DNA of 64,000 nt from Burkholderia ubonensis (GTDB lineage Bacteria > Pseudomonadota > Gammaproteobacteria > Burkholderiales > Burkholderiaceae), in assembly GCF_902833085.1 (NCBI RefSeq), contig NZ_CADFEB010000008.1, positions 109,858 to 173,857 on the forward strand, given 5' to 3'. The stretch's first letter is position 1, and every line of letters begins with the position of its first letter. Below the pieces are notes generated by a model. It made no database searches. It was not told the origin of the DNA and was given only the letters and a program-made list of their open reading frames with translations. A program made the position numbers and the translations under genes. Positions 1-7,911 of the stretch are shown here, piece by piece.

Positions 1-311
1 AGCCGCCGGTCGATCCGGAGCCGCCGGTTGCAGAGACGAAGCCGCCGGTCGATCCGGAGCCGCCGGTCGCGGAAACGAAGCCGCCGGTCGATCCGGAGCC
101 GCCGGTCGCGGAAACGAAGCCGCCGGTCGATCCGGAGCCGCCGGTCGCGGAAACGAAGCCGCCGGTCGATCCGGAACCGCCGGTTGCAGAGACGAAGCCG
201 CCGGTCGATCCGGAGCCGCCGGTTGCGGAAACGAAACCGCCGGTCGATCCGGAGCCGCCGGTCGCGGAAACGAAGCCGCCGGTCAACCCGCAACCGCCGG
301 TCGCCGAAACG
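1..311 (+). repeat. 39-bp in-frame tandem repeat, about 8 copies
   Basis: Units begin at 39, 78, 117, 156, 195, 234 and 273, with a partial unit at the window edge. Each is 13 codons encoding K-PPVDPEPPVAET. The last unit has diverged (VNPQ in place of VDPE). The other differences are mostly synonymous (GTC/GTT, GAG/GAA, AAG/AAA). The near-identity suggests recent expansion or homogenisation, so copy number probably varies between strains. Confidence 0.95.
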
Positions 312-1814
312 AACCCGGAACTTGTCGTCGATCCGACTGCGGCCGATCGCCCCGTGCTTGGCGCCGCACCGAACGGCACGCCGATCGTCGACATCAACGC
401 ACCGAATGGCGCCGGCATTTCCTCGAACCGGTTCCTCGACTACAACGTCGGCCCGAACGGCCTCGTGCTGAACAACAGCGTGAACCGCACGAACACGCAA
501 CTGGCGGGTGACATCGACGGCAATGCGCGGCTCGGCGGCCGTTCAGCACGGGTGATCCTGAACCAGGTGGTGGGCGGCAACGCATCGGTGCTCGCGGGCG
601 CGACGGAAGTCGCGGGGCAGCAGGCGCGCGTGATCGTCGCGAACCCGAACGGGATCAGCGTGAACGGCGCGAGCTTCATCAACGCGAGCCGCGTGTCGCT
701 CGTCGCGGGCACGACGGAATTCGACGAGGACGGCGATGTCGCACGGTTCCGGACGAAGAACGGCCGCATCGCGATCGAAGGCGCCGGGCTCGACGCACGC
801 AATATGGATCAGCTCGATCTCGTGTCGCGCAGCTTGACGGTCGATGCGGCGGTGCGCGCGAAGAAGCTGGTCGCGATCGCCCATGAAGGGACGGCGGCGA
901 TCGAGCAGCCGAACCTGCGGACGCTCTCCGGTTCGGCGGGCAGCAAGGCGCCGGACGTGGCGATCGACGTGTCCGGATCGGGCAGCCTGCACGCGGATGA
1001 GATCGCGCTGGTCGGCGCGTCGGCGAAAACCGGTGTCAGGATCGCCGGCACGGTCGACGCGTCGGCCGGCAGCGTGTCGCTCGCATCGAGCGGCAAGGCG
1101 ACGATCGAGTCGAGCGGGCGTCTGCAAGGGCAGAGGTTGTCGGTTCTGGGCCCGCTCGACAATCACGGCACGGTCAGCGGCGACACCGTCGAGGTGGCCG
1201 GTCACCTCGAAAACGACGGTTCCGTGCAGGGGCGCAGCGTCAGGATCGCCGGCAACGCGACCAATGCCGGCACGCTGCACAGCGACGGCACGCTCGAGAT
1301 CGCCGGCCGCCTGACCAACGACGGCGACGGCAGCGTCGTCAGCGGGCGCGACGTTCGGATCGCGGGCAACGTCGACAACAAGGGGACGTTGCGCGGCGCC
1401 GAGTCGCTGAAGCTCATGGGCGCGTTGACCAACCGCGGCACCGTCGAAGGCGGCGACGTTCAGGTGATGAGCAAAACGGTCAACACCGGCACGCTGCGCG
1501 CGACGAAGCTGCTCACCGCGATGGGCGCCGTGACCAACAGCGGCACGATCGAAGGCGGCGACGTCAAGCTCATGGGCAATCTGACCAACGATGGCACGCT
1601 GCGTGCGGAGAAGTCGGTCTTTGCGATGAGCAACGTGACCAACAACGGTGAATTGCACGGCGGCGATTCGGTCGTCGTGATGGGCCGCCTGTACAACGGG
1701 TTGTCCGGCGTCACGAGCAGCTACGGCAATGTGTCCGCCTTTGGGCGCGTGTCGGGGCCGGGGCGTATCGTCAGCTACATGGCGCGTCCGCTGCCTGCCG
1801 ACGACGTCCGGTAA
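1..1814 (+). CDS. Filamentous-haemagglutinin-like TPS exoprotein, 5' end outside window
   Basis: The reading frame is open from the window edge to TAA at 1812-1814, so the N-terminus and signal peptide are not visible. The first ~310 bases encode about eight copies of a 13-residue Pro-rich unit (PPVDPEPPVAETK). A TPS/haemagglutination-activity domain follows: LGAAPNGTPIVDINAPNG, then the NPNGI motif typical of FhaB-type proteins. From about base 1130 the protein is a series of ~20-residue units around 'NxGTL..G..v.i.G.ltN', as expected for a beta-helix. In the two-partner family such proteins cross the outer membrane through a TpsB pore. No TpsB is visible downstream. The visible part is short for the family, and a Pro-rich region ahead of the TPS domain is unusual. 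The class is fairly secure; the role (adhesin or other exoprotein) is inference. Confidence 0.8.
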   Translation, partial: PPVDPEPPVAETKPPVDPEPPVAETKPPVDPEPPVAETKPPVDPEPPVAETKPPVDPEPPVAETKPPVDPEPPVAETKPPVDPEPPVAETKPPVNPQPPVAETNPELVVDPTAADRPVLGAAPNGTPIVDINAPNGAGISSNRFLDYNVGPNGLVLNNSVNRTNTQLAGDIDGNARLGGRSARVILNQVVGGNASVLAGATEVAGQQARVIVANPNGISVNGASFINASRVSLVAGTTEFDEDGDVARFRTKNGRIAIEGAGLDARNMDQLDLVSRSLTVDAAVRAKKLVAIAHEGTAAIEQPNLRTLSGSAGSKAPDVAIDVSGSGSLHADEIALVGASAKTGVRIAGTVDASAGSVSLASSGKATIESSGRLQGQRLSVLGPLDNHGTVSGDTVEVAGHLENDGSVQGRSVRIAGNATNAGTLHSDGTLEIAGRLTNDGDGSVVSGRDVRIAGNVDNKGTLRGAESLKLMGALTNRGTVEGGDVQVMSKTVNTGTLRATKLLTAMGAVTNSGTIEGGDVKLMGNLTNDGTLRAEKSVFAMSNVTNNGELHGGDSVVVMGRLYNGLSGVTSSYGNVSAFGRVSGPGRIVSYMARPLPADDVR

Positions 1815-1819
1815 GCATC

Positions 1820-1850
1820 GCTTGCCCGGCTCGCGTCGAGCCGGGCAAGC
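1820..1850 (+). terminator. Perfect 14-bp hairpin after the exoprotein gene
   Basis: Arms 1820-1833 and 1837-1850 are perfect inverted copies around a 3-base loop, starting 5 bases after the stop codon. There is no T-tract, so it could be a weak intrinsic terminator or an mRNA 3'-end stabiliser. Confidence 0.6.
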
Positions 1851-2169
1851 GGGGCGTCGCGCAGCCGGCGACGCCTTCCACCCGCGGCACGATCCGCAGC
1901 AAAATTCGCGCCGGAGCAGGGCGGCATCGCTCCGGCGCGATGCGCTATCCGCAGCACATCCTATCGCACGCATTTGCACGACCGTTCGTGCTGCATGTCG
2001 GGCGATCGCTATCGGCTGCATTGAAAAAGCCAATTGGGGGATGTTTTCCCGAGCGCCTAGATTACACAGCACGATGCCGGCGGCAGGTGCCGCGCTGCGC
2101 GCATCGTTCCCCACAATCGATCATCCGGTCCGACGCATCGCTGCGCGGGCGCAATGCACGGAGGCGCAG
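1851..2169 (+). promoter_or_regulatory. Intergenic region upstream of the rubrerythrin operon
   Basis: About 320 bases with no convincing gene. The section 2015-2070 is less G+C-rich than its surroundings and is the likely promoter zone, but I cannot place a -35/-10 pair with confidence. A good ribosome site (GGAGG at 2160-2164) lies just before the ATG at 2170. Confidence 0.35.
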
Positions 2170-2592
2170 ATGGCTCAGCTCAAAGGCAGCAAAACCGAAG
2201 AGAACCTGAAATATGCGTTCGCGGGCGAATCGCAAGCGAACCGGCGCTACCTGTATTTCGCATCGAAGGCGGACGTCGAAGGCCAGAACGACATCGCCGC
2301 GCTGTTCCGCTCGACCGCCGAAGGCGAGACCGGGCACGCGCACGGCCACCTGGAATATCTCGAGGCGGTCGGCGATCCTGCGACCGGGCTGCCGTTCGGT
2401 TCGTCGCGGCTGAACCTGCAATCGGCGATCGCCGGCGAGACGCACGAGTACACCGACATGTATCCGGGCATGGCGAAGACGGCCCGCGAGGAAGGCTTCG
2501 ACGAAATCGCGAACTGGTTCGAGACGCTGGCGAAGGCCGAACGCAGCCACGCGAACCGCTACACGAAGGCGCTCGACGCGCTCGTCGACTGA
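2170..2592 (+). CDS. Rubrerythrin-family diiron protein without rubredoxin domain
   Basis: This 140-residue four-helix-bundle protein has the rubrerythrin ligand pattern: E20, E53 with H56 (EGETGH), E90 and E93 (AGETHEY), and E124 with H127 (AKAERSHA). Rubrerythrins reduce hydrogen peroxide at a diiron centre in the cytoplasm, taking electrons from a rubredoxin-like partner. The usual C-terminal rubredoxin domain with its CxxC pairs is absent; the protein ends after the bundle. Electrons must therefore come from elsewhere, and the Fe-S protein encoded next is the natural candidate (inference). The start is supported by GGAGG six bases upstream. Family assignment is strong; peroxidase function is by homology. 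Confidence 0.9.
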   Translation: MAQLKGSKTEENLKYAFAGESQANRRYLYFASKADVEGQNDIAALFRSTAEGETGHAHGHLEYLEAVGDPATGLPFGSSRLNLQSAIAGETHEYTDMYPGMAKTAREEGFDEIANWFETLAKAERSHANRYTKALDALVD

Positions 2593-2650
2593 CCCGCGCG
2601 GGCCGGCCGGCCCGCCATGCGCCTGACGTTCGACGCCGCACCGCCGCGCC

Positions 2651-2673
2651 GCCGCCCGCATCGCGCGGGCGGC
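2651..2673 (+). promoter_or_regulatory. Strong G+C hairpin between rubrerythrin and Fe-S genes
   Basis: A 9-bp perfect stem (2651-2659 with 2665-2673) around ATCGC lies in the 119-base gap, after a smaller GGCC-rich palindrome near 2600-2615. It may attenuate transcription so that rubrerythrin is made in excess over the downstream proteins. This is inferred from position only. Confidence 0.35.
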
Positions 2674-2711
2674 GCGCGCGCATGCGCCTCTCCGTCCCGC
2701 TGGAGCGCCCC

Positions 2712-4049
2712 ATGCCACACAAGGAAGGCAGTCTCGAAGCCCCGACCCGGCATCCGCTCGACTGGCAGTCCGACGCGTTCTACGACCAGGCGGCCATCGA
2801 TGCCGAGATGACCCGCGTGTTCGACATCTGCGCGGGCTGCCGCCGCTGCGTGTCGCTGTGCGGGGCGTTTCCGACGCTGTTCGATCTCGTCGACGAGACG
2901 GAGACGGGCGACATCCACGAAGTGCCGAAGGACGCATTCGGCAAGGTCGTCGACCAGTGCTACCTGTGCGACCTCTGCTACATGACGAAATGCCCGTACG
3001 TGCCGCCGCATCCGTGGAACGTCGATTTCCCGCACCTGATGCTGCGCGGCAAGGCGGCGCGCTACCGGCGCGGCGACGTGAAGCTGCGCGACAAGGTGCT
3101 GTCGAACACCGACGCGCTCGGCCATTTCGCGGGCATCCCGATCGTCACGCAGGCCGTCAACGCGGTGAACCGCACGCCGCCCGCGCGGCACGCGCTGGAA
3201 GCGGCGCTCGGCGTCGACCGCAAGGCCTGGCTGCCGGAATTCGCGCCGCGCAAGTTCCGGCGCGCGGCAAAGCGCTCGGACGGCCATCCGGTGCGCGACG
3301 GCGAGCGCACGCCCGGCAAGGTCGCGATCTATGCGACCTGCTACGTGAACTTCAACGAGCCCGGCATCGGCCACGACCTGCTCGCGATCCTCGCGCACAA
3401 CGACATTCCGTACGAGCTCGTGACGAGCGAGGCGTGCTGCGGGATGCCGCTGCTCGAACAGGGCAACCTCGCGGGCGTCGCCGCGAAGAAGGACGAGAAC
3501 ATCCCCGTGCTCGAGCGCTACGCGCGCGACGGCTACGCGCTGATCGGCGCGATTCCGAGCTGCGTGCTGATGTACAAGAGCGAGCTGCCGCTGATGTTCC
3601 CCGGCGACGCCGCGGTGCGCGCGGTCGCCGACGCATTCTGGGATCCGTTCGAATACGTGATCGCGCGGCATCGCGACGGCCTGCTGAAGACCGATTTCAA
3701 GACCGGTCTCGGCACCGTGTCGTATCACGTGCCGTGTCATGCGCGCGTGCAGAACATCGGCCGCAAGACCGCCGACGTGCTGTCGCTCGTGCCCGAGACG
3801 CGCGTAAACGTCGTCGAGCGCTGCTCGGGCCATGCGGGCACGTTCGGCGTGAAGAAGGAATTCCACGCGGACGCGATGCGGATCGGCGGGCCGGTGTTCA
3901 AGTCGATGGCGCAGCCGCAGCCGGACTTCGTGTCGTCCGACTGCGCGCTCGCGGGCCATCACATCGTGCAGGGCATCGACGAGGCGGGGCTCGCGCAAGC
4001 GCCGCTCGCGCATCCGCTCACGCTGCTGCGTCGCGCGTACGGCATTTGA
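2712..4049 (+). CDS. Two-[4Fe-4S] CCG-domain oxidoreductase (GlpC/HdrD-like)
   Basis: This 445-residue cytoplasmic electron-transfer protein has two classical [4Fe-4S] motifs near the N-terminus: C40-x2-C43-x2-C46-x3-C50 and C83-x2-C86-x2-C89-x4-C94 followed by Pro. Two cysteine-rich CCG-type domains follow, visible as EACCGMP, HVPCHARVQNIG and ERCSGHAG. This layout is that of GlpC and heterodisulfide-reductase-like subunits. No GlpA/GlpB partner is present; instead it sits between rubrerythrin and a DUF3501 gene. From memory that trio recurs in proteobacteria, which suggests a reductant relay to the diiron protein. The ATG at 2712 has GGAG upstream; an in-frame ATG 30 bases earlier is possible. 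Confidence 0.85.
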   Translation: MPHKEGSLEAPTRHPLDWQSDAFYDQAAIDAEMTRVFDICAGCRRCVSLCGAFPTLFDLVDETETGDIHEVPKDAFGKVVDQCYLCDLCYMTKCPYVPPHPWNVDFPHLMLRGKAARYRRGDVKLRDKVLSNTDALGHFAGIPIVTQAVNAVNRTPPARHALEAALGVDRKAWLPEFAPRKFRRAAKRSDGHPVRDGERTPGKVAIYATCYVNFNEPGIGHDLLAILAHNDIPYELVTSEACCGMPLLEQGNLAGVAAKKDENIPVLERYARDGYALIGAIPSCVLMYKSELPLMFPGDAAVRAVADAFWDPFEYVIARHRDGLLKTDFKTGLGTVSYHVPCHARVQNIGRKTADVLSLVPETRVNVVERCSGHAGTFGVKKEFHADAMRIGGPVFKSMAQPQPDFVSSDCALAGHHIVQGIDEAGLAQAPLAHPLTLLRRAYGI

Positions 4050-4083
4050 TCCAGATCAATCAAGGATCGGAAAAGGACAACTC

Positions 4084-4665
4084 ATGACGCTCACCCGCGA
4101 TTCGCTGCTGACGCTCGAAGCGTACGCGAAGATCCGCAAGGCCGAACATGCGCGGCTCATCGAGCACAAGCGACGGCGCGCGGTGCAGCTCGGCAATCAC
4201 CTGCGGTTCCTGTTCGAGGACGAGACGACGATCCGCTATCAGGTTCAGGAGATGCTGCACATCGAAAAGATCTTCGACGAGGCGGGCATCGAGGGCGAGC
4301 TGGACGCGTATCGGCCGCTGGTGCCCGACGGCGGCAACCTGAAGGCGACGATGCAGATCGAATACGCGCACGAGGCCGAGCGGCGCGCGGCGCTCGAGCG
4401 GCTGATCGGCGTCGAGGATCGCGTGTTCCTGCAGGTCGACGGCCACGCACCGGTCTATGCGATCGCGGACGAGGACCTCGATCGCGAGACGGACGAGAAG
4501 ACTTCCGCGGTGCACTTCGTGCGTTTCGAGTTCGACGCGCCGATGCGCGCGGCGCTGAAGCAGGGCGCGGCGCTGTCGATCGGCTGCGATCATCCGGGCT
4601 ACACCGTGCCGGCACGACGCATCGAAGAAGGCGTGGCGGCATCGCTCGTCGGAGACCTGCGCTAG
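4084..4665 (+). CDS. DUF3501 family protein
   Basis: This 193-residue protein starts at an ATG behind AAAGGA, 34 bases after the Fe-S gene, so the two are probably one transcript. The sequence is soluble and charged, opening with TRDSLLTLEAYAKIRK and containing RRAVQLGNHLRFLFEDE and AVHFVRFEF, features I associate with DUF3501. The function is unknown. Its repeated position beside rubrerythrin and CCG-domain genes suggests a role in assembling or operating that electron-transfer system. No cofactor motif or membrane segment is visible. A strong hairpin follows at 4702-4731. Confidence 0.75.
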   Translation: MTLTRDSLLTLEAYAKIRKAEHARLIEHKRRRAVQLGNHLRFLFEDETTIRYQVQEMLHIEKIFDEAGIEGELDAYRPLVPDGGNLKATMQIEYAHEAERRAALERLIGVEDRVFLQVDGHAPVYAIADEDLDRETDEKTSAVHFVRFEFDAPMRAALKQGAALSIGCDHPGYTVPARRIEEGVAASLVGDLR

Positions 4666-4701
4666 CTGCGCGACAAGGTTCGGCATATTGCAAGCGCCTG
4701 C

Positions 4702-4731
4702 GCGCCACTGCATCGAAACATGCAGTGGCGC
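4702..4731 (+). terminator. 12-bp hairpin terminator of the rubrerythrin operon
   Basis: GCGCCACTGCAT (4702-4713) pairs perfectly with 4720-4731 around CGAAAC, 37 bases after the DUF3501 stop. Only a short TT follows the stem. It is the best candidate end of the 2170-4665 transcript. Confidence 0.6.
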
Positions 4732-5330
4732 TTCGTTACATTCGCATTCCTGCAATGACGCGTGCGGCGTCACATCCCTTTCACTGTCCGGCGAGAAACA
4801 ATATAAAGATTGTGCACAAGGAAAAGTTCAATCAAGCGCAATCGAATGAATTACCGATCGGAAAATATCTCGTTACGAATTTTCCGTGAATTACCGATTT
4901 TGAGGCATTGATCCGGTGAATATTACTGGAAGGGGTCGGAACCGTATCGGCGGCACTGCCGGGCGAGCGCGGCAGGCATCCCGAACAGCCCCGCCAGACG
5001 GGGCTTCACGGGCGGTCGAATAAAGTTTACGTAAAGAAATTCATCTATAAATTTGATCTTGATCGATTCCATGTTGTTTCATTGCGTAACATAAAGTCAT
5101 TGTCATATTGAGATAAACCCTAGGGATGGTATGCTTCGTCGACAAATTTTTCCGCAATGGAGTGAGACCGGGATCCGTGCGTTATTGCCGAGATTCGCGG
5201 CACCGCCTTAGTGCGTGTTGCGATGGCATGCACAACCCGAACAACCATAACGTGCAACCTGGCCGCCCCGCGAGCGATCGCGACGGCGCCGCCAATCGCA
5301 GCCCGGCCTGGCTGCGTGGAGAGATCTACT
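4732..5330 (+). promoter_or_regulatory. A+T-rich region upstream of the transposase-domain gene
   Basis: About 600 bases, much richer in A+T than its surroundings (especially 4795-4920 and 5020-5130), with no credible gene. It contains two direct copies of AATTACCGAT (4849-4858 and 4889-4898) flanking a CGGAAAAT/ATTTTCCG inverted repeat (4859-4866 and 4879-4886). A third copy of AATTACCGAT lies upstream of bceB. A small hairpin (AGCCCCG, 4987-4993, with 4999-5005) follows. The A+T richness would suit H-NS-type silencing and foreign-gene promoters, but no promoter is assigned. Confidence 0.45.
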
Positions 5331-6290
5331 ATGTTCTTCGATGAGCTAAACGATGAAGAGTGGGTTCGTCTTTCGACGCTGATCGCCGATGAACCGATTC
5401 GGCTGAATCGTCGTGGCCGTCCGCGCGCGGAACCGCGCGTTGTCGCCAATGCGGTGCTCTGGATCCTGACGACCGGCGATGCATGGTCCAAGCTGCCCGG
5501 CCGCTATCCGTCCGGGCCCACGTGTCGCCGCCGCTACGAGGAGTGGCTCGCGAACGGGACGCTGCTGCAGATGATCGACGTGCTGACCCAGTTCAGCGGC
5601 CGCACGTTCGCGTACGTCCCGCCGCCGCCGGTGCCGGTCGTGCCCGCGCGCCGCGCCGAACCCGCGCCGGACAACGACCGCCTGCGCGGCGTGTTCTGGC
5701 AGAACCCGGAATCGTGGCAATTGCCGCAATTGCAGGGCATGCAGGCAAACGTTTGGCACCGCGACGATGCGGCATCGCGCTGCGAAACGGACGTGCCGGC
5801 GCAGCCGGCGTTCATCGTGCCCGGCGCGCCTGCCGCCGCCGAGCCGGCCGCGGGCCTGAGCGAGCGCCATCATTCGCGCGCGTCCACCGCGAGCTTCGCG
5901 GCGACCGAGCCGCAGGTGGACACGTATCGCGGCTATACGGTCTACGGCATCGCGCAGCCGGTGCAGAACCTGATGTATCGCGCATGGGCGGAGATCGTGC
6001 ACGACGAGCGTCGCGTCGAGCGTTCCGGCCTGATCGGCCCGCGTTTCACCGACGCCGAGGAAGCGGAGCAGTACGCGCTCGAATGGGCGCGGCAGTGGAT
6101 CGACCGGCACGGCGCGGGCGACGAGCCGGCGCGCGCGCCGCAGAGCGTGCCCGTGCTCGCCGGGCTGTCCGCGCTCGCGCGGGCGGAGTCGGACATCAAG
6201 CGCTTCATCGCCGAGCGCCACTCGGCGTCGCTCACCGACGGCCGCAACGATCCGGTGCAGAGCGACCGGCTCGCCTATCGGGTCGGTTGA
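5331..6290 (+). CDS. DUF4096/IS5-type N-terminal domain fused to an unknown C-terminal domain
   Basis: This is a 319-residue protein. Residues 1-85 match the N-terminal HTH part of IS5/IS402-family transposases: LNDEEWVRLSTLI, the basic GRPRAEPR, then AVLWILTTGDAWSKLP. The DDE catalytic core is absent. After a Pro-rich linker (FAYVPPPPVPVVP) the rest is non-transposase, with a segment YRGYTVYGIAQ...RAWAEI and FTDAEEAEQYALEWARQWID that may be a small unnamed alpha/beta domain. No terminal repeats flank it. It is therefore probably a domesticated DNA-binding domain, not an insertion sequence. It stands beside the exopolysaccharide cluster and shares upstream motifs with bceB, so a regulatory role there is an attractive inference. 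The start is supported by GGAGAG upstream. Confidence 0.7.
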   Translation: MFFDELNDEEWVRLSTLIADEPIRLNRRGRPRAEPRVVANAVLWILTTGDAWSKLPGRYPSGPTCRRRYEEWLANGTLLQMIDVLTQFSGRTFAYVPPPPVPVVPARRAEPAPDNDRLRGVFWQNPESWQLPQLQGMQANVWHRDDAASRCETDVPAQPAFIVPGAPAAAEPAAGLSERHHSRASTASFAATEPQVDTYRGYTVYGIAQPVQNLMYRAWAEIVHDERRVERSGLIGPRFTDAEEAEQYALEWARQWIDRHGAGDEPARAPQSVPVLAGLSALARAESDIKRFIAERHSASLTDGRNDPVQSDRLAYRVG

Positions 6291-6339
6291 GTCCCGCGCG
6301 CGGCGCATGGCGTGCCGCGCGCGATGCCGCAACAACACG

Positions 6340-6370
6340 ACAAGGGCGCCGTCGTCGACGGCGCCCTTGT
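6340..6370. terminator. Bidirectional hairpin between convergent genes
   Basis: A perfect inverted repeat of about 15 bases (6340-6354 with 6356-6370) lies in the 94-base gap between the stop of the forward gene (6290) and the stop of reverse-strand bceA (6385). It is suited to terminating both transcripts. Confidence 0.75.
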
Positions 6371-6384
6371 TCATCCGGCAATCG

Positions 6385-7911
6385 TCACTGCCGTCCGTAG
6401 GTATCGTCGAAGCGCACGATGTCGTCCTCGCCGAGGTACGAGCCCGATTGCACCTCGATCAGCTCGAGCGGCATCTTGCCCGGGTTTTCCAGCCGATGCG
6501 ACACGCCGAGCGGGATGTACGTCGATTCGTTTTCCGACAGCAGGAACGTTTCGTCGCCGCGCGTGATGCGCGCGGTGCCGCGCACGACGATCCAGTGCTC
6601 GGCGCGGTGATGATGCATCTGCAGCGACAGCCGCGCGCCGGGCTTCACGACGATGCGCTTCACCTGGAACCGCTCGCCCGTGTCGACCGAATCGTAATGG
6701 CCCCACGGGCGATGCACCTTGCGGTGGTCGGTCGCTTCCGCGCCGCGCTCCGCCTTGATGCGGCCGACGATCTTCTTCACGTCCTGCACGCGCGATTTGT
6801 CGGCGACGAGCACCGCGTCGGGCGTCTCGACGACGACGAGGTTCTGCGTGCCGACGCAGGCGACGAGCCGGCCTTCCGAATGCGCGAACGTGGAGGCGGC
6901 GTCCTCGAACAGCACGTGGCCGCGGCCGACGTTGTCGGCGTCGTCCTTCGGCAGGATCTGCCAGATCGCATCCCACGAGCCGACGTCCGACCAGCCCGCG
7001 TCGAGCGGCACGACGACGCTCTCGCAAATCGGCTGCTCGGACGCGAGCGGCTCCATCACCGCGTAGTCGATCGAGTTGGACGGCGACGCGGCGAACGCGT
7101 CGCGATCGACGCGGAAGAAGTCGCCGTCGGCCTTGCCTTGCGCGACCGCCTGTTCGCAGGCCGCATGGATCGCCGGCTCGAAGTGGCGGATCGCTTTCAG
7201 CCACACCGACGCGCGCATGATGAAGATCCCGCTGTTCCACCAGTATTCGCCGGATGCGACGTACTGCTGCGCGAGTTCGAGATGCGGCTTCTCGACGAAG
7301 CGGTCGAGGCGCCGCACGTCGAGATCGCCGGATGCGTCGCCGCCGAGCGGGGCGCCGACGCGGATGTAGCCGTAGCCGGTTTCGGCATGGTCCGGCACGA
7401 TGCCCATCGTCGCGATGCTGCCTTGCGCCGCGCAGCGCACGCCGGCGGCGACGGCCGCGTGGAAGCGCGGCAGGTCGGCGACCGCGTGGTCGGCCGGCAT
7501 CACCGTCATCACCGCATCGCCGCTGTCGGCGACGATGCGCAGCGCGGCGAGCGTCAGCGCGGGCGCGGTGTCGCGGCCGAGCGGCTCGAGCATGATCGAC
7601 GCGCGCTTGCCCGTGACGCGCAACTGTTCGGCGGTCGTGAAGCGATGGTCCTCGCCGCAGACGATCAGCACGTCGTCGCTGAGCGGATGGCCGCTCGACA
7701 GGCCGTCGAGGCGGCACGCGGTCGCCTGCAGCAGCGAATGGTCGCCGAGCAGGCCGATCAGCTGTTTCGGATAGTGCTCGCGCGACATCGGCCACAGGCG
7801 CGTGCCGGAGCCGCCGGCAAGGATCACCGGCTGCACCGCGACGCGCGCGCCGGCAGGCGCGGCGGCGGAAGAAGATTGGCGCGTATCGGCTGTCACGGCC
7901 GGAGCATTCAT
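6385..7911 (-). CDS. bceA: Mannose-1-phosphate guanylyltransferase / mannose-6-phosphate isomerase
   Basis: This bifunctional 508-residue enzyme makes GDP-mannose for exopolysaccharide. The N-terminal nucleotidyltransferase domain has LAGGSGTRLWP at residues 31-41 and FVEKP further on. The C-terminal cupin (type II PMI) has RPWGHYDSVD and QMHHHRAEHW with its metal-binding histidines. Length and two-domain layout are typical of ManC/AlgA/XanB. The ATG has GAGGAG upstream. It is transcribed away from bceB, with an A+T-rich divergent control region between them. GDP-mannose is the donor for mannose and, after conversion by enzymes not in this window, for rhamnose-type sugars. Confidence 0.95.
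   Translation of the reverse strand: MNAPAVTADTRQSSSAAAPAGARVAVQPVILAGGSGTRLWPMSREHYPKQLIGLLGDHSLLQATACRLDGLSSGHPLSDDVLIVCGEDHRFTTAEQLRVTGKRASIMLEPLGRDTAPALTLAALRIVADSGDAVMTVMPADHAVADLPRFHAAVAAGVRCAAQGSIATMGIVPDHAETGYGYIRVGAPLGGDASGDLDVRRLDRFVEKPHLELAQQYVASGEYWWNSGIFIMRASVWLKAIRHFEPAIHAACEQAVAQGKADGDFFRVDRDAFAASPSNSIDYAVMEPLASEQPICESVVVPLDAGWSDVGSWDAIWQILPKDDADNVGRGHVLFEDAASTFAHSEGRLVACVGTQNLVVVETPDAVLVADKSRVQDVKKIVGRIKAERGAEATDHRKVHRPWGHYDSVDTGERFQVKRIVVKPGARLSLQMHHHRAEHWIVVRGTARITRGDETFLLSENESTYIPLGVSHRLENPGKMPLELIEVQSGSYLGEDDIVRFDDTYGRQ

Noticed and set aside
1..311. CRISPR-like regular repeat spacing
   Set aside because: Units abut directly without spacers, keep a 39-bp (13-codon) phase and differ mostly at synonymous sites, so they are protein-coding repeats.
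543..2114. Long reverse-strand frame opposite the exoprotein gene
   Set aside because: Low-complexity composition, no ribosome site and no family resemblance; the forward frame has clear TPS motifs.
5331..5600. An insertion sequence at the transposase-like gene
   Set aside because: No DDE domain, no inverted terminal repeats and no target duplication could be found around it; the frame continues into an unrelated domain.
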